A stretch of DNA of 64,000 nucleotides from positions 11,643,597-11,707,596 of the forward strand of contig NC_134758.1 in assembly GCF_050436995.1 (NCBI RefSeq). The letters are read 5' to 3'. How positions within the stretch are numbered: the first letter of the stretch is position 1; every line of letters begins with the position of its first letter. The notes beneath the pieces are model-generated. The model was not told where the DNA came from. It saw only the letters and a program-made list of their open reading frames with translations, and did not search any database. A program made the translations under genes and the position numbers. The stretch is from Anticarsia gemmatalis (lineage: Eukaryota; Arthropoda; Insecta; Lepidoptera; Erebidae). Shown piece after piece: positions 26,501 through 33,389 of the stretch.

Positions 26501-29500
26501 ACTTGAGTCAGTGCGCCGAAACGTCAAGAAATCCAAGGAAAATTGTTTTATCGCATTAATTCCCGAATTTAAGATATTCGCGTTATATAGTCTCTGCCTA
26601 TCCCACGGGGAAAAAGCTTTCATATGCCTATGTTTATAATGTTTAAAAGCTATGGTGCATAGGAATACAAAATTAAAGAGCCTTTAAATAGAGCAATGAA
26701 TGCTAATGTGCTCTATAATAAGAGCAATAACGACCCATCTTATTCAATGAGCTCCTAGTTATAAACACATTAATAAATATACAATTCAGTTACTTTAACG
26801 AACATAAACATGACACATCATTTAAAATTACAGTGACATTGATTCAATGCGATACAATTGATAAATAAGGCGAAATTCAATGAGGTTATTATGGAACGCT
26901 TTTTATAGAACATTTGTTTTATTTCTGAACAAATACATGTTTAAAATCACTAGTTATTATTTTTAAACAAAACAGTCTTCTATGTCTTATCGCGATAAAT
27001 TTAGAAACTACTGAACGAGTTTTCGTGCGATTTTGATGAATAGGCAGTGATTTATGAGACGATTTTGTGTCTAAAATATTATGTGACTGGTTGAAGGTGT
27101 TCGGAGTTTGGGGAAAATAATGTCTGCTGAGTTCTCCAGTACTTGGTCCATCTTAATGAAATGGTACAATATCAATACTTATAAAAAACTCCCAGGGAAT
27201 TTTGGTCACTAGATGGAAATAAATCTATAAACCAAGAAAGGCGACTAAAATCAGGGAAAGGAACGAAAAGTAGAAACATTGCAAGGTTTTTGCGAAAATA
27301 CTTCTTCAAATTAAATCATTAACTTTTATGAAACAAGGTAAACCCAAACAGAGTCACACTATAGATAATTAGTAACTATCAATATACAGTAACTGACAAT
27401 ACATTGAATAGAAACTGGTTAGCCTGAGACTAAACAATATGAATGTTGATACATTTTTGTCCGTAGTTTAAAAATTAAGGCCATTGGGTAGGATATACAT
27501 GTGACGTCATAGAACAGCACATATGAGTAGTATGATGTCATTGGCCTCACCCCCTAATATAAGTCTTTAATTAGTAGTATTTATTTATATTGGAGGATAA
27601 GGTATGAAACCTGATCTAACCCAACCCCCACTTTGCCACTGTGGTGGACTCAAGCCTCACCCCTACTTGTTCCCCGTAACCTTAGCCTAACAATGGCCCA
27701 ATAACAGGTAAAAAAAAAACCAAATTGATAAAATATAATAGACAGCTATCTCTTTTCCAGATCATTATAGAATAAGAAATAGAAAATAAGATTTAGTGTC
27801 ACACAAGTTCTATACAATTCAATAATCACTTTAATTGGTATTCTAGTGAACCACACAGACAGACACAAATCTTAATGCAGGTACTATTTACTACTGACTT
27901 TAATACATGCGGACTAGTGATCAGTGTGTGAGTTGTTGTAATAAGATACTGCTAAATTGTGAGATGTATTCAGTGAAATATGAAACCCATGCTATGGACA
28001 TAAACCAGTGAGAACTCTGAATGCTTTTGATAATTTTTCAAGTAGAGCTGCGTAAAACCACTATATAGATCCACAGTAGGATTGAAGAATGACCAGCTAT
28101 TGGTCAATAATGACTATTTCTGGATAAGTAGTGGTTAATCACTTTATCTGTTGGATAGATTACCCATCACATAGCCCTAAGCCGTGAAACTGGCTATGTT
28201 TCAGGTTATTTATGACTAGTCACAGGCCAAGTTTATAAGCGGTATAAGAGATACCTTATTAATTGACATTGTACTCAAAACATATTTCCTGCTTATCACG
28301 ACATGAGTGCTATTGTTTTATCTTGTAGTATAGCTTTTGTTTTGATACTATTGTTATTTACAGTGCACTTGAAAATATAAGTACAGTTAAACAATTGCAT
28401 AAAAATCTTGTGTGAAATATCCATAACAATTTTAAAAAAAGGTTTGAAATTTTGTACTTAAAATACTATATTAGGCTATTATAATAACAAGAATAAATTA
28501 GTACTGTCTTATCTCTGTTCATATTTATAAAGTGGTTCCGGTTTAGTTCACCGCAAAAACAAAATTGTAACTATGTGTAAAAAAATTAAAGAGATTTAAT
28601 TTAAAGTGCCTACTTCTGTATTTAATTTTTAAAAACAATTGTATGATTTATGCAAGATTAAAAATATCACAGTTCCTTAAACAACATAATTTAGGAGGAG
28701 TTTTATGTCCTCAATGAGTCAACCTGTACTTGGCCAGCACAGTTCAAGGCCTAACCCCTGTCTGATTATGGCAGTAATACGGGACATAGCCCATGAAAAA
28801 ATTATTGGTAGAAACTTATATTACTGTCTATACTATTGTAATACAAATACAAAGAGAGGCTATAGGTATTGTATTTGTGTATTATTGTTTACATACTTAT
28901 CAGTGCACTTGACATGTTAATGACTTTGATGTTTTACATGCAGTGACAATATGAAACATGATTTATGTAGCATTGTTTGCGTACATTTAAATGTAAAGTG
29001 TTAAATCTTTTATGGAATAAATAATTTGAAAAAGTTAATTATTTATATCAGCTGTTTCACTGTTGTATTTATAAATACTTAGTATTTATTATTATGCTTC
29101 TCTTCCTTACACATAAAAAAATGTTTTTACACAATTCACATCTTGGCAAGTTTTATTCACATCATACCAGTCTAGCCTCTCTTCCAAACAATGTTGAGTT
29201 CTATCATGCAGCTGGATACCAGTATTTTACATGAAGCGATTGCCTATCAGACCTCCACAACCCAGTTACCTGGGTTATAACACAATACCCTTTGGTAAGA
29301 ATGGTTGTCTGACTTTAAAGCTTCTCTGACAGCTGGTAACAACTGTTTATTTACACAATATTTACTAAGGTTTTAGGCTTTATTTATGAGTGAATGTGTA
29401 TTATGAATAAATGTATTAATCATGTATTTGCTATTGTTTAAAGTTTATTCATTTCAAGTTTAGCTTGTTAGCTTGGCCATTGTTAAATACAGATACTTCA

Positions 29501-30641
29501 GGCTAATTCCGCTTCATATTTTACATTTAAATATGTAATATTGTTAATTTCCTCAAAGTGATGTATTAAAATGTTTTTGGATAAATGCCAGCCAGACAAT
29601 TTATGTTTTCATATTATTGTTTTTATTATTTCTTGTTTATTTTTTTAATGATAATCTAGAAATATGTCTTTTATTATGTCTATTGTCAAAAGTTATAAAC
29701 AAAGAGAAAACTATGTCAAAAAATAAGATAAAGTTAATAAGTATGTAAAGGCCATATTTAGATTATTGTATTGTCAGTTTTACAGATAACTTTTATAGTT
29801 CAAGGTTTGACTGTACAACCCATTGAAAATAATAGTTCAAAATAAAAATTGTACCTGATGTTTACAAATCTATTTATCTAAGTCTTTTAACTCATGCCAA
29901 TGTTTATCAGTTGAAGTATGTGATAAAATATGTTAATTTTATGAGTGTTCAAGTTATGAGACAGAATTATCAATGAAGGTCATTTACACTGTGTTTACAT
30001 TTTTTGTTTAGTCAACACTAACCTACAATCATTCTCTAACTGTCATTCTGCAAGTCTAAACAAACTACACATGTGAACTGTCCAACAATGTGCAGATGCA
30101 AAAATAACACAAAACTATGCAACAAATAACATGAAACGCGTGTTCGCACTGCACACAAGCGACACACAAGCCGGCTGCTATCACACACACCTCCTAGTAT
30201 CGTAATCACAGAAAATCTTACTGGTTTGCGAAGATTAATGAACCTGACTCCATATCTTCAGCTTAGCCCACTGTCACGCCGTGTTAGGCAACACGCTCAA
30301 TCCCGACCACGTGTTTTCACGCCGCAATCATTCAGCAAGAAGCGAGCTGCCAATGAACTAAATGATTTTCTAAAAATATCACAATGCGTGCAGAGGTTAT
30401 AATGCAACGCTGCTTCCACGAATTTATGGTATATATGTTTAGCACAAAAAACACGACACGCGAAATCACCTCGCAGACTGCACGATGACTAAGCCAACAC
30501 TGAAAAACGATTCTTCAACACCGCATTTTTTATTACTCGAGCCAGCTGTTCAAATAAACATATCATAAGGTTAACACACTCGTTTTACCTATCTGAGCTG
30601 GCAGAGCTGGGCGTTTCGAATTTGTTCAGCTTCCCAGCCAT
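2481..30641 (-). CDS. UCKL1: Uridine-cytidine kinase-like 1, 12 coding exons, complete
   Basis: This bifunctional-looking pyrimidine salvage protein combines an ATP-dependent uridine/cytidine kinase with a uracil phosphoribosyltransferase (UPRT)-like domain. Twelve minus-strand exons with GT-AG junctions join in phase to 1671 nt (556 residues plus stop), close to vertebrate UCKL1 (about 550). Kinase domain, about residues 116-320: P-loop GASASGKT (123-130), SMDSFYK with acidic D151, NFDHPDAFD (171-179), THSR (205-208), EGILAF (224-229) and the VDTDADIRLARRLRRD stretch (244-259). UPRT-like domain, about 340-550: CGVSILRAGETME, the PRPP-loop-like MDATVATGA (470-478) and LPGIGNFGDRYFGT (537-550). 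In animal UCKL1 proteins the UPRT domain is thought to be catalytically weak or inactive; that is family knowledge, not shown here. No frameshift or premature stop. The N-terminus is low-complexity and acidic, with no signal peptide, consistent with a cytosolic or nuclear protein. The Drosophila counterpart is probably l(2)k01209. Confidence 0.95.
2598..3210 (-). other. UCKL1 intron 11
   Basis: 613 bp, donor gtaaac and acceptor CAG. It holds two diverged similar segments near 2640-2740 and 2810-2920; both contain TTTTTCTGG and CAGGAATGCAT, suggesting an old local duplication. Nothing else recognisable. Confidence 0.7.
3211..3408 (-). CDS. UCKL1: UCKL1 exon 11 (residues 453-518)
   Basis: 198 nt, phase 0 at both ends. 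It encodes LYYLRLPKDIKDYRVILMD, then ATVATGAAAIMAIRVLLDHD, then VPEHNISLVSLLMAEIGVHSIAYAFPQ. It carries the PRPP-binding loop of the UPRT-like domain. It is GC-rich with many G/C-ending codons, in sharp contrast to the AT-rich introns. Confidence 0.96.
3490..4240. mobile_element. CpG-rich miniature transposon cluster in UCKL1 intron 10
   Basis: Near 3572 and near 4201-4237 the sequence shows GCGATGCGACGTCGCAACGC next to CACAATATTG / CAATATTGTAG in opposite outer orientation, as terminal inverted repeats would. The interior is full of GCGACGTCGC-like words (3690-3760, 4040-4200). A related GATGCGACGTTGCATAGCG stretch at 3527-3545 suggests a second or nested copy. No transposase is visible, so this looks non-autonomous. 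Confidence 0.5.
4441..4650 (+). mobile_element. Helitron-like (Lep1-type) non-autonomous element fragment
   Basis: It begins TCCTGCTTCTAATAATATAA followed by ATGCGATAG, and contains TTTGTTACTCTTTCACGCAA and CATAGGCTACTTTTTAT. The same backbone is seen at 13509-13715 and 59190-59407. The final CTAG is missing, so the 3' end is truncated or diverged. The class call rests on the TC...CTAG ends of the better copies. Confidence 0.55.
4674..4819 (-). CDS. UCKL1: UCKL1 exon 10 (residues 404-452)
   Basis: 146 nt, donor gtaagt, acceptor AAG. It encodes (G)RKCDVEKICGVSILRAGET, then MEQAVCDICKDIRIGKILIQ, then TNQATGEPE. ILRAGETME is a conserved UPRT-fold motif. A Helitron-like repeat ends about 20 bp downstream of its splice donor. 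Confidence 0.95.
4820..5233 (-). other. UCKL1 intron 9
   Basis: 414 bp, donor gtatgt. AT-rich; I see no gene or recognisable repeat. Confidence 0.6.
5234..5393 (-). CDS. UCKL1: UCKL1 exon 9 (residues 351-404)
   Basis: 160 nt. It encodes VDGLHTFIRNKDTPRDEFVF, then YSKRLMRLVIEFALSLLPYS, then EHVVDTPQGFTYT(G). The YSKRLMRL stretch marks the start of the UPRT fold in this family. It ends in phase 1 and joins exon 10 to form Gly404. Confidence 0.95.
5394..5759 (-). other. UCKL1 intron 8
   Basis: 366 bp, donor gtgagt, acceptor CAG. Nothing recognisable apart from AT-rich sequence. Confidence 0.6.
5760..5849 (-). CDS. UCKL1: UCKL1 exon 8 (residues 321-350)
   Basis: 90 nt, phase 0 at both ends. 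It encodes RGFKVREKLANAHTGQPVPD and SLYVLKETPQ. It is the linker between the kinase and UPRT-like domains. Confidence 0.93.
6132..6587 (-). repeat. Three tandem copies of the exon 7 end plus splice donor, inside intron 7
   Basis: A 61-bp block (the last 56 nt of exon 7 plus gtgag) recurs at 6132-6192, 6283-6343 and 6431-6491, downstream of the genuine block at 6588-6648. The spacing is 151, 148 and 157 bp. The intervening sequence (ACGTATACGTGCACG-rich) is repeated as well. Each copy keeps a GTGAGT donor and still encodes NKVAIHLIVQHVHKQLQL. One copy (6283) has Val to Ala; the other differences from exon 7 are synonymous. None has an acceptor of its own. Confidence 0.92.
6593..6779 (-). CDS. 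UCKL1: UCKL1 exon 7 (residues 258-320)
   Basis: 187 nt. It starts one base into phase (AGG AG | A GAC) and encodes DIVQRGRDLEGVLKQYMTHV, then KPAYQSYIAPCMAHADIIVP, then RGGENKVAIHLIVQHVHKQL, then QL. It completes the uridine kinase domain (lid and VPRGG region). Its 3' end is tandemly copied in the adjacent intron. I take the first donor in transcription order (6588-6592) as genuine, because reading past it reaches a stop at about 6449. Confidence 0.95.
6805..6995 (-). pseudogene. 3' end of a decayed CR1/Jockey-like LINE
   Basis: The minus strand encodes NKFPKNVVEAETVN, a stop, then FKNRLDKYLFNE, which resembles the common C-terminus of Jockey/CR1 ORF2 proteins (N-LP-VV---SVN-FK-RLD). It is followed by an A-rich (AATAAATAAAT) tail at 6812-6832. 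The rest of the element is missing: a typical 5'-truncated dead copy inside UCKL1 intron 6. Confidence 0.65.
7840..7965 (+). repeat. Interspersed repeat, 'CGATCGAAAC' family, copy 1
   Basis: It shares CGACC...GGT..GCGATCGAAAC, a TAAGGTAT segment, CCGTTG and TGTGTACAAG words with 14958-15065. A common moth repeat; class not assigned. Confidence 0.5.
8689..10244. mobile_element. 1.55-kb foldback transposable element with about 520-bp inverted arms
   Basis: The left end CAGGGTGTGGCGTAAATAAT and right end ATTATTTACGCCACACCCTG are inverted. The inverted similarity runs on through most of 8689-9206 and 9722-10244. It is flanked by TATA on each side (8685-8688 and 10245-10248), a likely target duplication (TA or TATA). 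The centre repeats parts of the same arms again: a right-type block at about 9440-9577 and a left-type block at about 9596-9715. No transposase frame is present. It could be a Tc1/mariner-like derivative if the duplication is TA, but I cannot assign the superfamily. Confidence 0.85.
10394..10530 (-). CDS. UCKL1: UCKL1 exon 6 (residues 213-258)
   Basis: 137 nt, acceptor CAACAG, donor gtgagt. It encodes KTMYGANVIIFEGILAFYNA, then EVTKMLDMKVFVDTDADIRL, then ARRLRR. It carries the Walker-B-like VIIFEGILAF strand and the VDTD...RR region of the uridine kinase fold. Confidence 0.96.
10531..11111 (-). other. UCKL1 intron 5
   Basis: 581 bp, AT-rich; nothing recognisable. Confidence 0.6.
11112..11282 (-). 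CDS. UCKL1: UCKL1 exon 5 (residues 156-212)
   Basis: 171 nt, phase 0 at both ends, donor gtgagt. It encodes VLNEKQHQAATRNEYNFDHP, then DAFDIELLISVLQRLREGKK, then VEVPIYNYVTHSRENRT. The NFDHPDAFD and THSR motifs belong to the nucleoside-binding part of uridine kinases. Confidence 0.96.
11321..11470 (+). mobile_element. tRNA-derived SINE, copy 1
   Basis: It has a box A-like TGGTTTAGATCG and a box B-like GGTTCGAATTCC (11366-11377), then a non-tRNA tail with GGACAATTATTTGTG and GGTTGTACTTTGTGTC. Related copies are at 42308-42500, 47611-47745 and 62385-62563 (minus). It lies in UCKL1 intron 4. Confidence 0.75.
12124..12282 (+). repeat. Lepidopteran repeat, 'CCGGCCAAGTGCGA' family, copy 1
   Basis: It opens with ACCGGCCAAGTGCGAGTTCG and ACTCGGGCACC and ends in GACAGACAGACAGACAG. 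A reverse-orientation copy is at 50595-50785. The family is widespread in moths; I regard it as LINE- or SINE-derived but cannot prove the class. Confidence 0.65.
12301..12405. mobile_element. Short palindromic MITE, 'CCCCGGTTTCTNAG' family, copy 1
   Basis: The left end GCCCCGGTTTCTTAGCTGTA is matched in inverse by TAATGTACCTCAGAAACCGG at the right end. It is the same family as the better preserved element at 23421-23543. No coding capacity. Confidence 0.6.
12586..12692 (-). CDS. UCKL1: UCKL1 exon 4 (residues 120-155, P-loop)
   Basis: 107 nt, acceptor CCAG, donor gtaagt. It encodes (G)ICGASASGKTTVAAKIIES and LNIPWVTIVSMDSFYK. GASASGKT is the Walker A phosphate-binding loop and SMDSFYK supplies the acidic residue next to the nucleoside. 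This exon fixes the assignment to the uridine kinase family. Confidence 0.97.
12838..12872. repeat. Perfect 15-bp hairpin
   Basis: CTAGAATTCTACGCA at 12838-12852 is the exact reverse complement of 12858-12872, with loop TAAAC. It lies 146 bp upstream, in transcription order, of UCKL1 exon 4. Confidence 0.8.
12965..13215 (-). mobile_element. Helitron-like non-autonomous element, family B, copy 1
   Basis: Read on the minus strand it starts near ATATTATAAAGCTGAAGAGT, followed by TTATTTGTTTGTTTG, and ends near GAAGTTGCGCGAGTCAGCAG. It is closely similar to 42985-43253, which has clean TC and CTAG ends. No coding capacity. Confidence 0.55.
13509..13715 (+). mobile_element. Helitron-like (Lep1-type) non-autonomous element, best copy
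   Basis: It starts TCCACTCTAATATTATAAAT and ends GGACGAAGTCGCGGG...GCTAG. The TC start and CTAG end fit the CTRR rule for Helitrons. It contains a CTGTCTGTCTGTCTG run and CATAGGCTACTTTTTACC. It lies in UCKL1 intron 3. Confidence 0.65.
14433..14500 (+). repeat. Repeat fragment, 'GGTCTCTGCATACC...AAGGCGTAATTTTGTGTATG' family
   Basis: It has the TGGTCTCT...CCCTATGG...AAG.AGGCGTAATTT.ATGTATG pattern also seen at 24546-24640 and 61818-61895, and weakly at 26583-26635. Class unknown. Confidence 0.5.
14580..14680. repeat. CpG-containing repeat, 'GAGCGTGTGTGTAAAGGCGG' family
   Basis: GAGCGTGTGTGTAAAGGCGG and neighbouring CGCG words recur near 8590-8650 and, inverted, at 50035-50105. It sits directly downstream of exon 3's donor. 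Probably a miniature transposon. Confidence 0.45.
14694..14873 (-). CDS. UCKL1: UCKL1 exon 3 (residues 60-120)
   Basis: 180 nt, acceptor CCCCAG, donor gtgagt. It encodes (G)SNILKSPRARRVRTTSMSQ, then PNKRTTAESILHADRRTIYT, then AGRPPWYNCTGGQEVEPFLI(G). The basic, Ser/Thr-rich RRVRTTSMSQP and the TIYTAGRPPWYN motif lie just before the kinase core in UCKL1 proteins. The basic cluster could be a phosphorylation or nuclear-targeting region (inference). Confidence 0.95.
14958..15065 (+). repeat. Interspersed repeat, 'CGATCGAAAC' family, copy 2
   Basis: CGACCGTGGTGCAATTCGAT with CGAAACGTTGGG, then AAGGTATCCTAAAC and CCGTTGCATGTGTACAAG; alignable to 7840-7965. Confidence 0.5.
17305..17412 (+). repeat. 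Lepidopteran repeat, 'CCAGGAGTTTCTTGC' family
   Basis: GTGGCCAGGAGTTTCTTGC, CTTCCGAACTGGCAGTA and TTGACTTTCATAAGTG form the core of a very common moth repeat, probably a LINE 3' remnant. Single copy in this window. Confidence 0.55.
22341..22427 (+). repeat. 'GGCCAGCGTGGTGGACTC' family, copy 2
   Basis: CTCTGCCAGCGTGGTGGACT, a GGGAGGAGATCCTTGCC segment and TGGGACAGTAATGGGTTA match the copy at 1346. Confidence 0.7.
22491..22530 (+). repeat. 3' fragment of a CTAG-ended repeat
   Basis: GGCGGTACGAAGTTCGCCGG then GTCAGCTAGT resembles the CTAG-side end of the Helitron-like repeats but is only about 40 bp, immediately downstream of UCKL1 exon 2. Confidence 0.45.
22546..22670 (-). CDS. UCKL1: UCKL1 exon 2 (residues 18-60)
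   Basis: 125 nt, acceptor GTGTGCAG, donor gtaagt. It encodes (S)DTELALELSEQVFLDDEEY, then ATRAPASPTTVPNVRPYRPP, then ST(G). It is acidic, then Pro/Thr-rich, and probably disordered. Its start phase (two bases owed from upstream) fits both exon 1 and the alternative first exon at 30222-30253. Confidence 0.9.
23421..23543. mobile_element. Palindromic MITE, 'CCCCGGTTTCTNAG' family, best copy
   Basis: The left arm AACCCCTGGTTTCTGAGTAC then ATTTAGCGATAGTTTA is matched in inverse by TAAACTACCGCTAAATGTAC then TCAGAAACCGGGGG, with about 48 bp between. Short, non-coding, near-palindromic. Confidence 0.7.
23869..23927 (+). repeat. 'GGCCAGCGTGGTGGACTC' family, truncated copy
   Basis: It has CTAACCCCTCCCTTATTACT, then GCCTAGCAGTGGGACAGCC and TGGGGTTAAT. 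The 5' part of the family is missing. Confidence 0.6.
24358..24432 (-). repeat. 'GGCCAGCGTGGTGGACTC' family, reverse copy
   Basis: On the minus strand: GCACTTGGTAAGAGTGGTGG, then TCTCAAGGCCTATACCC and AGTAATGGGTTAAA. Diverged. Confidence 0.55.
24546..24640 (+). repeat. 'TGGTCTCT...AAAGGCGTAATTTGATGTATG' family
   Basis: GTACCAAGTGGCGTTCTTTG, GTCTCTTCCTACCC and GAAAGGCGTAATTTGATGTA. Same family as 14433 and 61818. Confidence 0.5.
25055..25240 (-). repeat. CTAG-ended lepidopteran repeat, family C
   Basis: CTAGCTGACCCGGCAGACGT opens it, followed by AATTTCATGAGAATCGGTCA and GACGCGAGAATTTTATATAT. This family is common in moths; by its CTAG end I group it loosely with the Helitron-like repeats, though it may be LINE-derived. 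Confidence 0.55.
26366..26528. mobile_element. 163-bp MITE with 15-bp perfect terminal inverted repeats
   Basis: CTTGACGTTTCGGCG at 26366-26380 is exactly inverted at 26514-26528. The interior is AT-rich and non-coding. The size and clean inverted ends fit a non-autonomous DNA transposon; the target duplication is not obvious. Confidence 0.7.
27617..27708 (+). repeat. 'GGCCAGCGTGGTGGACTC' family, copy
   Basis: TAACCCAACCCCCACTTTGC, then CACTGTGGTGGACTCAAGCC, then CAATGGCCCAATAACAGGT. Diverged copy in UCKL1 intron 1. Confidence 0.6.
28722..28797 (+). repeat. 'GGCCAGCGTGGTGGACTC' family, copy
   Basis: CCTGTACTTGGCCAGCACAG, TTCAAGGCCTAACCCCTG and ATACGGGACATAGCCCATG. Strongly diverged. Confidence 0.55.
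30222..30253 (-). CDS. UCKL1: Candidate alternative first coding exon of UCKL1
   Basis: On the minus strand ATGGAGTCAGGTTCATTAAT then CTTCGCAAACCA is followed at once by a good donor, gtaaga (30216-30221). It would encode MESGSLIFAN plus two bases, exactly the phase exon 2 needs, giving MESGSLIFANHDTELALE. It lies 336 bp inside intron 1, in a CpG-richer stretch (30100-30480) with a CCACGTG E-box near 30309 that could be a second promoter. The evidence is phase plus donor only; a chance match is possible. Confidence 0.4.
30589..30641 (-). CDS. UCKL1: UCKL1 exon 1 (start codon; residues 1-17)
   Basis: The start ATG is at 30639-30641 (context AAGTGATGG). It encodes MAGKLNKFETPSSASSD plus AG, which joins the C of exon 2 to give Ser18. 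Donor gtaaaa. No earlier in-frame ATG is visible before the AT-rich upstream sequence. The exon is short and Ser-rich, as is usual for this family's N-terminus. Phase agreement with exon 2 supports the junction. Confidence 0.8.
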
Positions 30642-30810
30642 CACTTGGGGTTGTGTGATTTTATATATATTTTTTAAAAACTGTGCTAATTTTGTAAAAT
30701 TCACGTCTTGTATGCACACGCAAGTAGTTCATCTGACATGAATACGTTCTGAAACTACGTCATCACCAACATGCGTCGTAAGCTAGCCGTCTGTCAAAAT
30801 GGAGTCTATA
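30642..30810 (-). promoter_or_regulatory. Probable UCKL1 promoter / 5'-UTR region
   Basis: Upstream of the start codon, the minus strand shows a TGATGACGTAG word (CRE/ATF-like, about 30756-30766), a CpG-containing GACGGCTAGCTTACGACGC stretch and a TCAGAT initiator-like word near 30735. No clear TATA box. This is an inference from position and motifs. Confidence 0.35.
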
Positions 30811-32800
30811 ATGTCAATATTGATTGATAACCATTGAAATAGAGAAGATAAGGAATATTTATTATCAGTTTCGATAAATACGTTAAAGAAGTGCTTAGCT
30901 TTATAGTACGATTCAATTTCATTTAAGAAACAAGAATGCTACTTTTCTCTTCTGTTTCCGAACGTTTCTTGGGTGTTCCATTACATGTAGAATATTTTTC
31001 ATTAAAAATCAATACATAATTTGAGTCGCAGAAGCTATTTCTAATCGGGCTTAACTTTCAATATGTACTTTATGTAAATGTTTGGGAGAAAAATATTTTG
31101 ATCTAATACTTGGGATTAACCTATAGTATACGACAGACTATGCTTCAGTAATATATAATATTCTATTATTTACTAAGTATAAGCGCAATATTTGTTTTGA
31201 GTGTTTTTTAATAATTTATATTATTATTAGTATCAAACATAGGTACCTACCTACCCTTAACCTTATTATTTGGATTTCTACCTGTTATTAATGTTGTCGT
31301 TGACTTAGGGAGTAAAAAAAATAATAGTTTCCTAAATATAAAAAATGATTTAAAACGAGCTTTTTAATTTACTCTAAGTCCTCATAAGATTGGTGTGGAT
31401 GGTAGGTACCTACATAAAAAGTCAGTAACATGTTTTGTATTTATTAAATAAAAGGTGTTAAGTATTGAAAATGTTCGTAACTTTGAAATAGAAGCGCCTA
31501 CTTCTTTAGGAAAGTGAGTTAAGTTTAGACAGTTGTCGTATAAATTTGTACAGGCGCTTTAATAAAATAATAGGCGACTTGAACCAATATGTCTGTGTTT
31601 ATTTTAAGCGAATGTTACACAATAATAATTCATATTTAGCTTTTATATAAGTGTGAATCAAAATGTTTTACATTAAGTATGTATGTGGGTGGGTGAAGTG
31701 TTAAAAGAATGTACGGATATAGTACCTACGCTTCGAGACAACAATGATCTCCGCGTATCCTATAATAAACTCTCTTTCGAGAAAACAAACTTATATGTTA
31801 CTTTACTTTACATCCTACGCTCCAAACTTTTTCAATCCAATCAGAAATAAAACTAAAAACAAGCTGTTATGTGACAAACAAAATGATTTTTGTGTGACAT
31901 GGGCGTAAAGGAACATATACACATACAAAATAAACATTTGTTCATTTGACTTTTCTTCATATATTTTTATGAAGTAGTTATAATAATAATTATATTATTG
32001 GTTCCCTGGTTGATTTTGACGGCAATTTTTTTGCGTCAGTGTTTCTCATGTAGTCCTATTTAAATTTAATTATTTATATAGGTACTTTCTTCAACAGAAG
32101 ACAATTTTCGCACTAAGAAAATAGAGTGTGGAATTCATGTGTATTAAAAAAAAGTATAAAGCAGTTGTAAAAATTTAATCCACGACACCCTGTGGCATCA
32201 TTAAGCCTGCGTTAATAGAATCTAATCGATTTCACTTTAAAGCTTTAAACGGACTTTTATTTGCTTATTGAAATGAATCTCTTCTTCTAGTCTGATACCA
32301 TAAACAGAGATTTTACATTGTAGTTAATATTTTTTCTTGTAATTTATTAATTTACTACTCGCGAGCTAAAAACAAATTTATCGAAAATGTTCTTTACGTT
32401 ACATTACAATACCCCATGTGTCTACTAGTTTTCTTTTCAAAATATTGGAAATAAATACTTTAACGTCGTTCTTCCAATAGGTACGTATTTTCAACAATGG
32501 TATTTTCCCCCCGGAGCTAGGAAAATCTTCAATTTGGTTGGGATTTGTGGTAATCCATCGAGATGGAGTAAGGCAACTATTTCTCGAAGCTTGGCGGAAT
32601 AATGCATGTCAAATAATGGTTTTATTATCACGGGTGTGAGCGCTGTCACTGCGTGAATTGGAGAGTAAAAATGGAGGGTAATTTTATAGGTTTTTGACAT
32701 TTGAGAATACGTTACGCAATTTAGTTTTTGGTGTGAGTTCGAATCGTAATAAAGACTTTTTACAGTGGTGCTGTTTCTAGTGTTAGGCCTCAAATATTAT
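30811..32800. other. Intergenic AT-rich stretch
   Basis: Between the UCKL1 promoter and the plus-strand candidate exons. I see no coding exon and no confident repeat. A 100-residue minus frame at 32491-32793 has no domain signature. Confidence 0.5.
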
Positions 32801-32879
32801 CTCCACCCTTCAGCCTTCAGCGGTGGGTACCGCTGAAGGCCTATAATAGTATGGCATTTGACTGCGCGAAATAGTTTGT

Positions 32880-33021
32880 GGACACTATTTATACGTGAGT
32901 TGTTGTTCGTTCGATTTTCACACGGAAACGATATTGGTTTACTACTTACAACGTTATTCTGTGTGCTTTGTGTATTTACTTGTGCATTACACCGCTGCAG
33001 CCGGCCACAGCACTAGATTAT
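32880..33021 (+). other. Candidate non-coding first exon of a plus-strand gene
   Basis: The stretch looks like an insect 5' UTR (TTCGTTCGATTTTCACACGG, later CACCGCTGCAGCCGGCCACA) and ends at 33021 before a strong donor, gtgagt. Stops occur in all frames, so it would be 5' UTR. The start is approximate. Supported only by composition and the donor. Confidence 0.3.
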
Positions 33022-33301
33022 GTGAGTACCTACCTAATTAATTTTCCGGTGGTGGTAAAAGAAGCTTATGATCTTAATTTATTGTGATTTTATACCACTC
33101 TCGCAGCTCCGTTTATTTCTGCAAAATAAAACATATTTTTTGATACCATGATGACGATTTTCAACTATTTTCGTGCTACGTTTCATCAAAATTAGACATA
33201 CATTTTCATTTCTAACGCAGTCGCTATAATACCTACACCTAATTCAATTCATCCCACATCGCAATGACCACGGCCGCGGTAATTCTTCTCCCCGCCGCTA
33301 G

Positions 33302-33382
33302 AGGGCGACACAGATGAGTCGGCACTCGGCATATACAGACAGCTCCCTAGAGGCTCGACCATGTCGGGCCATGTCCAGACTG
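33302..33382 (+). CDS. Candidate 81-nt exon of an unidentified plus-strand gene
   Basis: A pyrimidine tract ending in CCGCTAG (acceptor at 33300-33301) precedes it and gtgagt (33383-33388) follows. It is GC-rich, unlike its surroundings. The 81 nt can be read without a stop in all three frames: one gives GDTDESALGIYRQLPRGSTM then SGHVQT, with an internal Kozak-like ACCATG at 33361; another gives RATQMSRHSAYTDSSLEARP then CRAMSRL. I do not recognise the protein and cannot choose the frame. A CCGCTAGAGGGCG word spans the acceptor and resembles an insulator (CTCF-type) motif, an alternative explanation for its GC content. Confidence 0.35.
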
Positions 33383-33389
33383 GTGAGTT

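Larger units (their letters stand above)
22671..30588 (-). other. UCKL1 intron 1
   Basis: 7918 bp. It contains repeats at 23421, 23869, 24358, 24546, 25055, 27617 and 28722, a MITE at 26366 and a possible alternative first exon at 30222. The 96- and 100-residue overlapping frames at 26333-26639 cover the MITE and are not credible genes. Confidence 0.65.

Noticed and set aside
26333..26639. Overlapping 96- and 100-residue open frames on both strands
   Set aside because: They coincide with a 163-bp MITE with perfect inverted ends, lie in a UCKL1 intron, and show no domain or codon bias.
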